This document shows positions 1 through 10,429 of a stretch of DNA of 64,000 nt, piece by piece (position 1 is the stretch's first letter; every line of letters begins with the position of its first letter). Source of the stretch: Owenia fusiformis (Eukaryota > Annelida > Polychaeta > Sabellida > Oweniidae); the NCBI GenBank assembly GCA_903813345.2, contig CAIIXF020000003.1, forward strand, positions 10,988,931 through 11,052,930. Direction: 5' to 3'. The position numbers were made by a program, and so were the translations under genes. Below the pieces are notes generated by a model, which did not search any database, was not told the DNA's origin, and worked only from the letters and a program-made list of their open reading frames with translations.

Positions 1-1125
1 ACAAAACCTACCAATGTTCTTATGCTTACAAAACCTACCAGTGTTCTTATGCTTATAAAACCCACCAGTGTTCTTATGCTAACAAAACCTACCAGTGTTC
101 TAATGCTTACAAAACCTACCAATGTTCTTATGCTTACAATACCAGCCAGTGTTCTTATGCTTATAAAACCAGCCAGTGTTCTTGTGCTTACAAAACCTAC
201 CAGTGTTCTTATGCTTACAAAACCTACCAGTGTTTTTGTGCCTACAAAACCTACCAGTGTTCTTATGCCTACAAAACCCACCAGTGTTCTTATGCTTATA
301 AAACCCACCAGTGTTCTTATGCTTACAAAACCCACCAGTGTTCTTATGCTTACAAAACTCACCAGTGTTCTTATGCTTACAAAACCTACCAGTGTTCTTG
401 TGCTTACAAAACCCACCAGTGTTCTGTTCTTATGCTTACAAAACCCACCAATGTTCTTGTGCTTACAAAACCCACCAATGTTCTTGTGCTTACAAAACCT
501 ACCAGTGTTCTTATGCTTACAAAACCTACCAGTGTTTTTGTGCCTACAAAACCTACCAGTGTTCTTATGCCTACAAAACCCGCCAGTGTTCCTATGCTTA
601 TAAAACCCACCAGTGTTCTTATGCTTATAAAACCCACCAGTGTTCTTATGCTTACAAAACCCACCAGTGTTCTTATGCTTATAAAACCCAGCAGTGTTCT
701 TGTGCTTACAAAACCCACCAGTGTTCTTATGCTTACAAAACCTACCAGTGTTCTTATGCTAACAAAACCTACCAGTGTTCTTGTGCTTACAAAACCGACC
801 AGTGTTCTTATGCTTACAAAACCTACCAGTGTTCTTGTGCTTACAAAACCGACCAGTGTTCTTATGCTTACAAAACCTACCAGTGTTCTTATGCTTGCAA
901 AACCCACCAATGTTCTTGTGCTTACAAAACCTACCAGTGTTCTTATGCTTATAAAACCTACCAGTGTTCTTGTGCTTACAAAACCTGCCAGTGTTCTTAT
1001 GCTTACAAAACCTACCAGTGTTCTTATGCTTACAAAACTCACTGAGTGTTCTTATGCTTACAAAACCTACCAGTGTTCTTATGCTTACAAAACTCACCAG
1101 TGTTCTTATGCTTACAAAACCTTAT
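1..1125. repeat. 27 bp minisatellite in the last intron of the rhophilin-like gene
   Basis: About 40 head-to-tail copies of a 27 bp unit containing CAGTGTTCTTATGCTTAC followed by AAAACCTAC, with scattered substitutions and one short 5 bp interruption near 422-430. Because 27 is a multiple of three and the unit has few stops, several frames on both strands stay open for 100-240 codons (nine-residue repeats such as SVLMLTKPT or CSYAYKTHQ). These are by-products of the period and not genes. The array runs off the left edge, so its full length is unknown. It ends about 130 bp before the acceptor of the next exon. Confidence 0.95.
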
Positions 1126-1257
1126 TGGATCCTCAATAAAAGTTAATGTATATTTTAATTTCAGCCAACCTATTACTGACCTGCAATTTCCCTTGAATTA
1201 TCATCCCAGACTCATGTTCCAATTTAATTTTAAATTAATTGAATGATATTCTTTCAG

Positions 1258-1629
1258 AATGCTGGAATGAAAATTGGAGATTTTATAATTGGAGTGAATG
1301 GACAAGACACAAAGTGGTCAAAACATGAAGATGTTGTGACTCTTATCAAGGAAAGCGGCAATTCTATTTCTGTGAAACTAATTACACCACGAGACAGGAA
1401 CTATTTAGAACCTCATAGAACACCATGTTCACGAGCAGGGAGTACATGTTCTGATAGCAGTTTTAATATCCCTTCAACCTCGGCAAGTCCGTCTAATACA
1501 CTTTCAAGTACGAAAAGTGGGAACAAAAGATCCAAAAAAGGAGAAAGTGGAAAAAATAGCAGTAGTTGGCTGTTTAAGAAAAAATCTCCCAAAAGAGAAA
1601 CTGATGAAATGGAGAAAGTGAAATATTGA
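1258..1629 (+). CDS. RHPN: Rhophilin-like protein, terminal coding exon (PDZ end and C-terminal tail)
   Basis: This is the last coding exon of a plus-strand gene whose other exons lie left of the window. A pyrimidine-rich acceptor (ATTCTTTCAG) ends at 1257 and the frame runs open to a TGA at 1627-1629, giving 123 residues. The first 45 or so form the second half of a PDZ domain: AGMKIGDFIIGVNGQDTKW, then SKHEDVVTLIKES and SISVKLITP. The run VNGQ-x2-KW-x-KH-x2-VV is characteristic of rhophilins, where the C-terminal PDZ follows HR1 and BRO1 domains. The rest is a low-complexity Ser/Lys-rich tail with basic clusters (KSGNKRSKKGES, FKKKSPKRE) ending EKVKY. Rhophilins bind GTP-Rho and link it to actin organisation. 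Seen: the PDZ half and tail. Inferred: family identity. Another PDZ scaffold remains possible. The start is set by the acceptor; the ATG at 1243 is intronic. Confidence 0.75.
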   Translation, partial: NAGMKIGDFIIGVNGQDTKWSKHEDVVTLIKESGNSISVKLITPRDRNYLEPHRTPCSRAGSTCSDSSFNIPSTSASPSNTLSSTKSGNKRSKKGESGKNSSSWLFKKKSPKRETDEMEKVKY

Positions 1630-2319
1630 TCAATTGCTGATTTAAAGAGTTGTATCCAAGATGAAAAGGATGAGTCAGGAAATATGCACTTTGTGTCCCT
1701 TACTTTTTTATGGCAATCTCATTTAAATATGAATGGAATGTTGATATGTACAATTCATATTTAAATGAGTCGGCCATTAAAAGTGGATTAAACCATCACC
1801 CTGCAGTTGAATTCACAAATGCTTCCTTACTTCCCCTTTCATTCTTGCCTTATGGGAGATTACTTCCCCTTGATTGTCCATTCTTGCTTCATGGGAGATT
1901 ACTTCCCCTAGATTGTCCATTCTTGCCTCATGGGAGCTCCCTGTAGTTTACTTTTCCCTTAATATTTCCTTCTTGCTAGCTTAACCTAATAAAAATGCAA
2001 ATCCATTCTGGATACAACAGTTGAAATCCATTGTTTCAAGTTGACAAAGTGAACATTTGAGAAGCTTCAATAATACAAGAATGATATATTTCAGTTACCA
2101 TCTTGGATACAAATCTCTCATGTTTTAATATTTTGAGATTATATTTTCAAAGTTATTAGAATACATTGTATTGGTATTCTAGCCTTATCACAAGTAACTT
2201 TCAATTGTGATAATATCTTTAAAATAGGACATTATCTATTATGTTTACAAGAAACAATGTAAACCAAAGAAGCCATGTATTGTAGTTATCACAGTGCTCT
2301 ACTTGCTCTTTGGTATCAT
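1630..2319 (+). other. 3' untranslated region and downstream flank of the rhophilin-like gene
   Basis: A+T-rich, with no convincing reading frame. It contains three imperfect 40 bp direct repeats at about 1842-1935 (core ATGGGAGATTACTTCCCC), which produce a short open frame with no sign of coding. A poly(A) signal lies at 1988-1993. Confidence 0.5.
1988..1993 (+). terminator. Candidate poly(A) signal AATAAA of the rhophilin-like gene
   Basis: First canonical AATAAA downstream of the TGA, about 360 bp after it. The context CCTAATAAAAATGC is the right orientation for the terminal exon at 1258-1629. Cleavage position not determined. Confidence 0.5.
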
Positions 2320-2998
2320 CATGTTCAAACTTGTGTCTGAGGTCTGTAAGCTGTGGCAAGTTCAAACTTGTATCTGAAGTCTGTAAGCTGTGGCAAGTTC
2401 AAACTTGTATCTGAAGTCTGTAAGCTGTGGCAAGTTCAAACTTGTGTCTGAGGTCTGTAAGCTGTGGCAAGTTCAAACTTGTGTCTGAGGTCTGTAAGCT
2501 GTGGCAAGTTCAAACTTGTGTCTGAGGTCTGTAAGCTGTGGCAAGTTCAAACTTGTGTCTGAGGTCTGTAAGCTGTGGCAAGTTCAAACTTGTGTCTGAG
2601 GCCTGTAAGCTGTGGCAAGTTCAAACTTGTGTCTGAGGTCTGTAAGCTGTGGCAAGTTCAAACTTGTATCTGAAGTCTGTAAGCTGTGGCAAGTTCAAAC
2701 TTGTATCTGAAGTCTGTAAGCTGTGGCAAGTTCAAACTTGTATCTGAAGTCTGTAAGCTGTGGCAAGTTCAAACTTGTATCTGAAGTCTGTAAGCTGTGG
2801 CAAGTTCAAACTTGTATCTGAAGTCTGTAAGCTGTGGCAAGTTCAAACTTGTATCTGAAGTCTGTAAGCTGTGGCAAGTTCAAACTTGTATCTGAAGTCT
2901 GTAAGCTGTGGCAAAATCAAACTTGTATCTGAAGTCTGTAAGCTGTGGCAAGTTCAAACTTGTATCTGAAGTCTGTATGCTGTGGCAAGTTCAAACTG
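2320..2998. repeat. 37 bp minisatellite (about 18 copies)
   Basis: Tandem 37 bp unit with cores GTTCAAACTTGTATCTGAAG and TCTGTAAGCTGTGGCAA. Two variants segregate in blocks (GTGTCTGAGG in the middle, GTATCTGAAG at both sides), which suggests local amplification. One copy near 2915 has AAAATC in place of AAGTTC. Confidence 0.95.
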
Positions 2999-3107
2999 TG
3001 AATGAATATCTATCACTCATATCATCATAGAGTAGGGAAATCATAAATATAACATGAACCCTAAATGCTGCTTAATGTTCTTCTAACATGGAAGTCTAAT
3101 TTCACAT

Positions 3108-3700
3108 AATTATCCCATTGAACGAAGTTCGGAGGGATATAGTGAATGCCTCCGTCTGTCCGTCCATCCATCTGTACATCTCCGTCTGGGCAATAATTCA
3201 AATACCGTTGGTCCGATTTTGTTCATATTTTGTGAACATATACCTTATGGAAATATAAGTTCTGCTTGAAAGCCAATTTTCAAAATGGCCGCTCATTCAA
3301 AAACGGCGGCCATTTTAATGCCGATTTTACAGTAATTTAGGTACAATATGTAAAACTGTAATAGCAATATGTTTAAAATGTAAAAAAAATATATAGGACA
3401 TTAATAAAGCTAGAAATGTAGATCTTAAAGAAGCACATGGCAGCCATCTTGAAAAATGGCGGCCTTATCTCCTATTACGATTTTTGCTGTAACTTGAAAA
3501 GTAGTGGAGCCATCCACTCCCCCCTCCATCCAATATTAATTTATTTTGATTATTTTTTGTATAACGCATGGAAACTAACTTTAGAAAGTGAGCAATGTCA
3601 TTATTATTGTGATAATAACGTCCCTTATACCTATTTATTACAGGTCGTGTAGACCATTTTTGCCCGATTTATAGCAAAAACATTGACTTTTGCACGTTGG
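3108..3700 (+). repeat. Dispersed repeat with GAACGAAGTTCGGAGGG head and AAAATGGCGGCC body
   Basis: Begins TTATCCCATTGAACGAAG, passes through a TCCGTCTG-type tetranucleotide stretch, then a region rich in short palindromes such as AAAATGGCCGC and GGCGGCCATTTT. A second copy lies at 24046-24700 in the same orientation, and the head recurs inverted at 37140-37212 and in decayed form at 29630-29660. It contains no transposase or reverse transcriptase frame that I can see. Confidence 0.8.
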
Positions 3701-4925
3701 TGATGATGCGCCTTTTTTTTTAATAGATCTCATATCTTAAAAGGGTATCAGTTCAAAAAAAATACTAGATGACCTAACATATTTTGCCATGCACTGAGCT
3801 TATTCATTTGGCAATTCAGTTATAAATTTTCTCTTGAAAAAATAAATCTTCCAATTTTGTTTAGTTTTCTTGCAGAAATCGCCTAATCTCCCCTCCATCC
3901 ATTTTGTACGATCACTGGGCGTGGGCGTGATATAAGTATGTGACATAAGTGGATGTTATGTTTGAGTCATATTGTGTGATATGTATACACCTTGTGCAAT
4001 ATTGAAGTTCAACAGTTTTGAAGATATATCAGAAAATCACCATTCCCATCAAATTGCAGATTTCTTGTGACCAAAATCTGTATACAAGTCTGCTGGTGGA
4101 GTTAAAGTGGCATAAATTGTATGTTAAAATATGTTTATATCAAATAAACTTCAGTTTTTAGTGTACTGGTACTAAAGTTGAGATGTTGTATCACTTACTT
4201 ACATACTGATCAAATATCATTTTAATAATTGTCTCAACTGCTAATTGCAATTCTACAATGGCTGTAAGTAATAGATAACCCTTGTCATATTTGCATCTTT
4301 TTGATTTACCTTTTTGATTGGTATAATGGAGGCAAGTTGCATATCTGAGTAAATACATCCATGGTGTTCTTTGGATTGTTCAATTTGTTGGATTTGTTCA
4401 ACATTTGGGCAAATTGCCATCTATTTTTGGCAGATTTTGATTCATTATTTGAAATGAATCGGTAGCCTAGACTTTGATTACAGTACACAATTTTCTTTTA
4501 TATAATATATACATTGTTCTCTCTATATAAAGTAAGAGTTCAGTCATAGCCAAATACAATGTACAACCTCAAGACATGAAAAGCTTCAATCATGTCATGA
4601 ATAAGTAACAGCTATTCCTTGTGAAATAATTAACACATGACAAGATTGTAAAATACAATTTAAATTTACATACTGTAGAAATCAAGTAACAGTAACAGCA
4701 TTATATATGTATTTTAATTAAAATTAAAGAAAGTTCAATATTTCGGAATGTAATTCAATAGCATCTGAAAAGATTATGTATGTTCAATAGAATCAATATG
4801 TATTATTTATTTTAATATGAAATTCAGAAATATAAACATATATATTTGAATACTGACTCTAAATGTTGAATTTTATGGGTTCTGAAAAAATATTAGCATT
4901 TTAAAAGTAAAGCTTTTTGTCTCTT
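3700..4925. other. Intergenic sequence without recognised features
   Basis: A+T-rich. No long reading frame, no splice-flanked exon and no repeat that I could match inside the window. Confidence 0.5.
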
Positions 4926-4929
4926 TTAT

Positions 4930-5065
4930 GCCTTGGTCACATTTCCTCCGATTTTCACTGGCGCCCAGCCGATTGAGTATTTTGTTCAAAATTGAATACA
5001 ATATTGAACAAAACACTCAATCGGCCAGGCGGCGGCCGATGGATCGGAGCAAATGTGACACAGGC
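4930..5065. mobile_element. 136 bp foldback MITE
   Basis: Almost the whole element is an imperfect palindrome. The left end GCCTTGGTCACATTTCCTCC pairs with the right end, which reads GCCTGTGTCACATTTGCTCC on the other strand. The inner arms TCAATCGG/CCGATTGA and TTGTTCAA pair around position 4995. CGGCCGA motifs link it loosely to the CG-rich block at 25490-26150, which also opens with a 'GGCCTAGTCACAT' sequence. Confidence 0.8.
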
Positions 5066-5504
5066 AATACAAGTAACAATTTATGTCAGATACTCCTTTT
5101 GAAAAAGTGCAAAAATATTTCTTGTGATGATGAACATTTATTTATTGCTCTTTGACTGATGGAAATTAATGTTCACTGAATGGTCAAAAAACTGTTATGA
5201 TCATGTTGTTGAGAAACAAAATCAACAAGATTTTGTAAAAATACTTCAAAAACAAAATGTTATTTTCTAGTGTAAATGAACGATATATTGTTATTTTACA
5301 TCAAGAAATATAGTACCAACAAAAGGTTCTAAAAACCAAGCCCAATGTCCTGTTTAAGAAAATGAAAATGGATTATTACCACCTTGCCGGGCCAGTTCTA
5401 GGGGTTTTAGGGGTTTAGAAGGCATTCATTTTATTTTACTATATCGACCTGAGCAATATTTGACGTCATAGTGGCGGTCAATATAGACCGGTCGAGAATG
5501 ATAC

Positions 5505-5943
5505 GAATTATATATCGTTTAGTGCGTAAGATCTTCTTGCTGTTTCAGTCCTGGTCATTAAAGCCTTCGGCCCTCGGTCCAATATTAAGCAAATATTTCA
5601 TTCCTTGTTTAAATAACACAGTCTAGTATGAAATTGAATGGTGTACATGTGTGCCAAATATCAAGGCAAAATTTCTAAAAATCACAAAGATATGAGGAAA
5701 AATTAGGGTTGCCGAATTATATATCGTTCAGTGCGTAAGATCTTCTTGCTGTTTCAGTCCTGGTCATTAACGCCTTCGGCCCTCGGTCCAATATTAAGCA
5801 AATATTTCATTCCTTGTTTAAATAACACAGTCTAGTATGAAATTGAATGATGTACATGTGTGCCAAATATCAGGGCAAAATTTCTAAAAATCACAAAGAT
5901 ATGAGGAAAAATTAGGGTTGCCGTTTTTTTGACCACCCTGTAC
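5505..5943. mobile_element. Two tandem 209 bp copies ending in a Tc1-type terminus
   Basis: Copy 1 (5505-5713) and copy 2 (5714-5922) are nearly identical, starting GAATTATATATCGTTYAGTG and including GTCCTGGTCATTAA and a GAAATTGAATG-TGTACATGTG segment. The pair is followed at 5923-5943 by TTTTTTTGACCACCCTGTAC, the same terminus that closes the elements at 41648-42076 and 62078-62640. The inner segment (AAATTGAATGATGTACA, then ACAAAGATATGAGG) is also shared with those elements. The matching left terminus is missing here. Confidence 0.75.
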
Positions 5944-6493
5944 TAGGAGACTCGAGACTTAGATCAATTGTTTCCAAAACAAGGGCACAACACGGTCCCG
6001 TTTAGACCGTTCCGTATTAGTGGTTGTGTTGACATTAATACGGAATAAATCATACCATTTCATAAATTTTTAAATCTAAATCTGTTGAAACCGATTTCAC
6101 TTGCTAGCGACAGATACTTTACTCTCACGAACCGAACATGTCAGTTTGGTTCGTAATATCTCCAAATAAACGATTTCAACATTTTAAAAAACTCGATCGG
6201 TTTCCAAGTGTTAACGGAATGGGTGTTAAATCGTATACATTCCCAGGGAAATCACAATTTCCATAAAACTTGCAATGATAGTTGTTCTGATAATAATAAT
6301 AATAAATGGCTTTTGTTATCGTTTTGTTATATCGTTTCAAATGACTTACCTTCATTAATAAAGTTCCCTAAATAATTGCTATCATATTTAAATACGTGAA
6401 AAGTGCTGGTTTCTATTAAATACAATTCACATTTAATTGAGTTAGCCATAAAGAAGGAGTAGAGTTATATGCATTCAGCCGATTCACCCTGGG
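5944..6493. other. Intergenic sequence without recognised features
   Basis: No supported gene. It contains a short AATAAT microsatellite near 6292-6304. Confidence 0.4.
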
Positions 6494-6793
6494 TATAGTC
6501 TGTCACGTGACTTCATGGATGACGTGTGCGCGAGTGATTCGCATTTTCTTTCGCTTGGGGTTTGTAATCACACTTTTTACATGTTTTAAGATTTTGTATC
6601 TCTGTGAAACTTGTCCCGTACCATCAATGTCTAAAGACGATCTAATTCACCAAATATCTCATCCAAGCGTGTCCCGGTTAAAGAGAAATTCGCACTTTTG
6701 TGTCTCGCAAAATGACGTGTGCGCGAGTAAATCGAATTTTACGAAGGATGGGTGCGCGAGTCTAACATATTTATATTCATTTTAAACAATTCT
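6494..6793 (+). repeat. Left arm of a 300 bp inverted repeat
   Basis: Matches 9299-9601 on the opposite strand over about 300 bp, from TATAGTCTGTCACGTGAC to ACAATTCTGCA, with only a few mismatches. It contains GTCACGTGAC at 6502-6511 and three copies of a GGTGCGCGAGT/GTGTGCGCGAGT motif. The parallel 90-codon open frames on the two arms come from this duplication. The inner boundary falls inside the last codons of the zinc-finger frame at 6782-7216. Confidence 0.85.
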
Positions 6794-7216
6794 GCATTTG
6801 TTACACGTCTTGCACCTGAACGCTTCCGTCAATCCACATCCTGACGCATGGCGTCGAAGACTTTTGAGATGTTGGAATGTTTTTTGACAGTTATCACATG
6901 TATATGGAAGTCGCTGTCCATGGCTAATCATATGATCATTAAGATCCTCGATTCTCCTAAATGACATATCGCATTGAGAACATTGTTTTACATCAATACC
7001 ATGTTTGCTTGCGCGGTGATATCTTAAGCCTGATTGGCTTTTGTATTCTGCACCACATATATCACATAAGTATTCTTGAGGAGTTCTGTCTTGTGGTTTC
7101 TTAATTGGCGTCGATGTAAGAACAACTTCATGGCTCACATTAAATGAGTCATCGAAAAATGAGCCATCTAGACTTCTGACAGTAGTTTCTAAACCACTCG
7201 TGCTTGGGCTATCCAT
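6782..7216 (-). CDS. C2H2 zinc-finger protein exon, C-terminus cut short by a repeat boundary
   Basis: A 144-residue frame from ATG at 7216 to TAA at 6782. Residues 1-45 are Ser/Thr-rich and acidic. Three fingers follow: CDICGAEYKSQSGLRYH (residue 50 on), CSQCDMSFRRIEDLNDH and CDNCQKTFQHLKSLRRH, the third ending in Cys where His is usual (HASGC). A fourth begins CKTCNKC and then stops after RIV, exactly where the inverted repeat 6494-6793 begins. A plausible acceptor (TTATTAGTTTCAG) lies just upstream of the ATG, so this may be a second exon with an untranslated first exon. Fingers of this type bind DNA, but no target or family can be named. It could be a functional short gene, or a gene fragment whose 3' end was replaced when the repeat inserted. 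Decayed zinc-finger sequence of the same strand lies at 9817-9928. Confidence 0.6.
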   Translation of the reverse strand: MDSPSTSGLETTVRSLDGSFFDDSFNVSHEVVLTSTPIKKPQDRTPQEYLCDICGAEYKSQSGLRYHRASKHGIDVKQCSQCDMSFRRIEDLNDHMISHGQRLPYTCDNCQKTFQHLKSLRRHASGCGLTEAFRCKTCNKCRIV

Positions 7217-7332
7217 ATTAAATACCTGAAACTAATAATAACAAGTGAAATGTATAAACAGTTACAAAAACAATTTCCTTATGAGTCGTTTCATGAAATT
7301 GTTCTAGAATTGTAATAAATACTACGAGGCAT

Positions 7333-8337
7333 TAACATGACAAAATGTCACTACCTAGTTGCTCACAATATTATGAGTTCAAACTTAAGTCAGATTTGAA
7401 TTTCTGAGAACTTGTAAAGTCAAATTTGAACTTCTGAAAAGATGTAGATGATTTTGAAAAAAAAATTTGGTCAATTTGAAGCAAGTTGAAAACAGACCTT
7501 TTTGACCTTTTTTGACCTTGAGAAGGTCATTAAAGGTCAAATGTCAAATCTAAAGTCAGATTTGAATTTCTGAGAACATGTAGATGATTTTGAAAATTTT
7601 TTTTAGTCAATTTGAAGCAAGTTGAAAAAAGACCTTTTTGACCTTTTTTGACTTTGAGAAGGTCATTGAAGGTCAAATGTCAAATCTAAAGTCAAATCTA
7701 AAGTCAGATTTGAATTTCTGAGAACACGTAGATGATTTTGAAAATTTTTTTTAGTCAATTTGAAGCAAGTTGAAAACAGACCTTTTTTACCTTTTTTGAC
7801 CTTGAGAAGGTCATTGAAGGTCAAATGTCAAAACTTAAGTCAGATTTGAATTTCTGAGAACACGTAGATGATTTTGAAAAAAAAATTTAGTCAATTTGAA
7901 GCAAGTTGAAAACAGACCTTTTTGACCTTTTTTGACCTTGAGAAGGTCATTGAAGGTCAAATGTCAAATCTAAAGTCAGATTTGAAGGTCAAATGTCAAA
8001 TCTAAAGTCAGATTTGAATTTCTGAGAACATGTAGATGATTTTGAAAAAAAATTTAGTCAATGTGAAGCAAGTTGAAAAAAGACCTTTTTGACCTTGAGA
8101 AGGTCATTGAAGGTCAAATGTCAAATCTAAAGTCAGATTTGAACTTCTGAGAACATGTAGATGATTTAGAAAAAAATTGAAGTCAGTCTAAACAGTATTT
8201 GTTAAGTTATAGGAAGTTGTAAGAAATTGTTACAGACGCCGGACGCCAACCGCCGGACGCCAACCGCCGGACGCCAACCGCCGTCGCAAAAAACGGAGAC
8301 CATAACAATATGTCACCACTTTTGGTGGTGACATAAT
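7333..8337. mobile_element. TIR element with an internal array of about 140 bp repeats
   Basis: The left end has ATGTCACTACC at about 7346. The right end is a short palindrome, TGTCACCACTTTTGGTGGTG, giving ATGTCACCACC inverted termini. Inside are five to six imperfect repeats of roughly 140 bp (AGTCAGATTTGAATTTCTGA, then TTGACCTTGAGAAGGTCATT), then a CG-rich triplicated GACGCCAACCGCCG stretch at 8236-8284. A shorter relative is at 53605-53890 in an AOAH intron. There is no transposase frame, so it is non-autonomous. Confidence 0.75.
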
Positions 8338-8660
8338 AAGGGCACGGTGTTTTCTAACTAATAACTACCTCAATAATTTATGATACCTTAAAGTGTTCTT
8401 GGGGTATATATTTTTAAACCAAATTCAAATCATTTTTAGTAGGGGAGGGGGAGGTATCAAGATTTTACCCATCAGAATACCTTGCTTTGGAGACAAATGC
8501 ATGGTAGTGACGGGCGCAAATCAATTTTGTATTTGACTTTCTATTATGCTGTTCTTCAATTGTTTTTTACAAATGGAGGATCTGAGTACACGAAAGCTCA
8601 TATTATATTGCTACATTTATAGCGAACATTGATTTCTGAGTCTGTAAAAACAAAGTATGT
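8338..8660. other. Intergenic sequence without recognised features
   Basis: No gene or repeat recognised, apart from a short G-rich run near 8441-8453. Confidence 0.4.
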
Positions 8661-8665
8661 GGGAT

Positions 8666-8904
8666 CACCCTTGGTATACGCAGCTGACGAAATGGACCGG
8701 TATGGGTCAAAAGCTGGACCTGTACGGGTGAACTTTGGGGGTACTTAAAATCATTCAGAGGGATCATATATTTCAACTTAGATACGAAGAAGTCAATATT
8801 GAGCAAGTTATAGCTGTTTTAAATTCAAATAAAACCGTTAACCCGTACCGGTCCAGCTTTTGACCCGTACCGATCCATTTTGTCAGCTGCGTATACCAAG
8901 GGTG
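8666..8904. mobile_element. 239 bp MITE with long TIRs and a GGGAT target duplication
   Basis: Both ends read CACCCTTGGTATACGCAGCT inward. The match continues with few differences through the ATGGA-CGGTA-GGGTCAAAAGC segment, giving arms of at least 70 bp. The element is flanked by GGGAT at 8661-8665 and again at 8905-8909, a 5 bp target-site duplication. No coding sequence. Confidence 0.9.
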
Positions 8905-9298
8905 GGGATGCGGAAGAAGTTAGAAGCTCCTATAATTATTTGATATTACTTGGTATCATGGGCTTCCCCTTACTATTCCTTACATGGTCCTGATCGTGGC
9001 GGATGCCGAGTAACAACATAACAACTCTGACCCCCCCCCCCCTTGTATGGGATGTCAATAAATGAATATGCTGCCGGTTTTATGAGACCGCCAAAAATTT
9101 AATTCAATTTTTGGTTCAAATTTTAATTCACCTGCAATGCCGGACAGCCCTACAAGCTATTTCAAAACATTTATTGTCATTAAACGTAGACATGTATGTG
9201 CCATACATGAAACATCTACAAAATAGCAAACTATTCTTTAACATACTACTTTAAGATGACAAAAACAAATGTCACGTGAGTTGTATTCTGCCTTAGCT

Positions 9299-9601
9299 TG
9301 CAGAATTGTCTCAAGTGAATAAAAATATTTTAGACTCGCGCACCCATCCTTCGTAAAATTCGATTTACTCGCGCACACGTCATTTTGCGAGACACAAAAG
9401 TGCGAATTTCTCTTTAACCGGGACACGCTTGGATGAGATATTTGGTGAATTAGATCGTCTTCAGACATTGATGGTACGGGACAAGTTTCACAGAGATACA
9501 AAATCTTAAAACATGTAAAAAGTGTGATTACAAACCTCAAGCGAAAGAAAATGCGAATCACTCGCGCACACGTCATCCATGAAGTCACGTGACAGACTAT
9601 A
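9299..9601 (-). repeat. Right arm of the 300 bp inverted repeat
   Basis: Reverse-complement partner of 6494-6793, including GTCACGTGAC at 9584-9593. The two arms enclose about 2.5 kb that holds the zinc-finger exon, the TIR/core-repeat element and the 239 bp MITE. Confidence 0.85.
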
Positions 9602-9816
9602 AGGGTGCGATTGTGCGTTGTTGCATTCGCGAATGATAATGGTTTCTCCAAAATTACAATTTACATTTCAAACAACAAAGCATTTAATTAATCTGTGTAG
9701 CTAGTGAAATGTTTCATGATAGGGAATGCTAGCATTTGGGTGCAATTGCATTTGAATGATTTGTGCGACATACCTACAAAAATAGTCGTGTATTACTTAT
9801 TACAAGAAATACTTAC

Positions 9817-9928
9817 CGGCAACTGTTGCACTTGTATAGCTCGGAAGTATGTACGGCCCGTTGTGCCTCTTCAGATGACTTGTCAAGTAAAACCTCTTTT
9901 TGCACACATCACACTCTCTTTACATAAC
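9817..9928 (-). pseudogene. Decayed C2H2 zinc-finger exon
   Basis: On the minus strand the frame reads LCKE, then CDVCKKRFYLTSHLKRH, then HTSELYKCNSC, followed directly by a consensus donor (GTAAGT at 9816-9811). These pieces are the normal order of linker, finger, linker and next finger. The frame breaks between LCKE and CDVC (an apparent AG duplication) and again after HLKRHNGP. The block therefore looks like an old zinc-finger exon with two frameshifts, possibly related to the exon at 7216-6782 on the same strand. Confidence 0.6.
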
Positions 9929-9984
9929 TACCTCCCTTCTCATGCTGGCACTTAGATGATTTTCTTAGATGAGCACTGGCGGAT

Positions 9985-10215
9985 CTTGCCCCCCCCCCCC
10001 TTGAGAGGGCCCAGAAAAAAATTGGGCCCAAATAAAATGTTGAGCCATAAGGACCTAAGGCCCAAAAAAGTGGGCCTTTTTGGTCATTACTAGGCCTTTT
10101 AAGGCCTTATTTTTTAATTTCAGGCCAAATTAAAAAAGAAAAAGAAAATGGGCCTCAAAATTTCCAAATTTAGGCCTACTTTGGGGATTTAGGGGCCCAA
10201 AATATTTTTCCACGC
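9985..10215. repeat. Low-complexity GGGCCC/AGGCCT-rich block
   Basis: Starts GCACTGGCGGATCTTG with a C-run at 9990-10001, then many GGGCCC, AGGCCT and TTAGGCC motifs. This resembles the 'GGCGGATC' ends of dispersed elements, but no matching second end was found. Confidence 0.4.
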
Positions 10216-10429
10216 AAGCACGAAATATTTTTCTCTGACCTGAAATTTGTTAAAAGCATGAAAGAGAGCATGAAGATTTTAATTTGTGCATATATTAGGA
10301 TTATGATAGAACGCTAGCCGTATTAGTTCTTCTTGATATTTTTGGATGATATTTGGAACAAGGGATGAGACAAGAGAAAGGACCATGCGACACATGTAAT
10401 CAGGAATTTCACATGTTTCGTTCTGTGCA

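Noticed and set aside
1-1125. CRISPR-like appearance of several tandem arrays
   Set aside because: Units are contiguous without unique spacers, and the genome is eukaryotic.
22-1139. Long open frames (up to 244 codons) on both strands
   Set aside because: They arise from a 27 bp tandem repeat; the same pattern stays open in several frames at once and has no splice or domain evidence.
6507-6785. 92-codon frame with a matching minus-strand frame at 9238-9651
   Set aside because: The similarity between the two is explained by the inverted repeat DNA; substitutions do not favour the coding frame and no domain is present.
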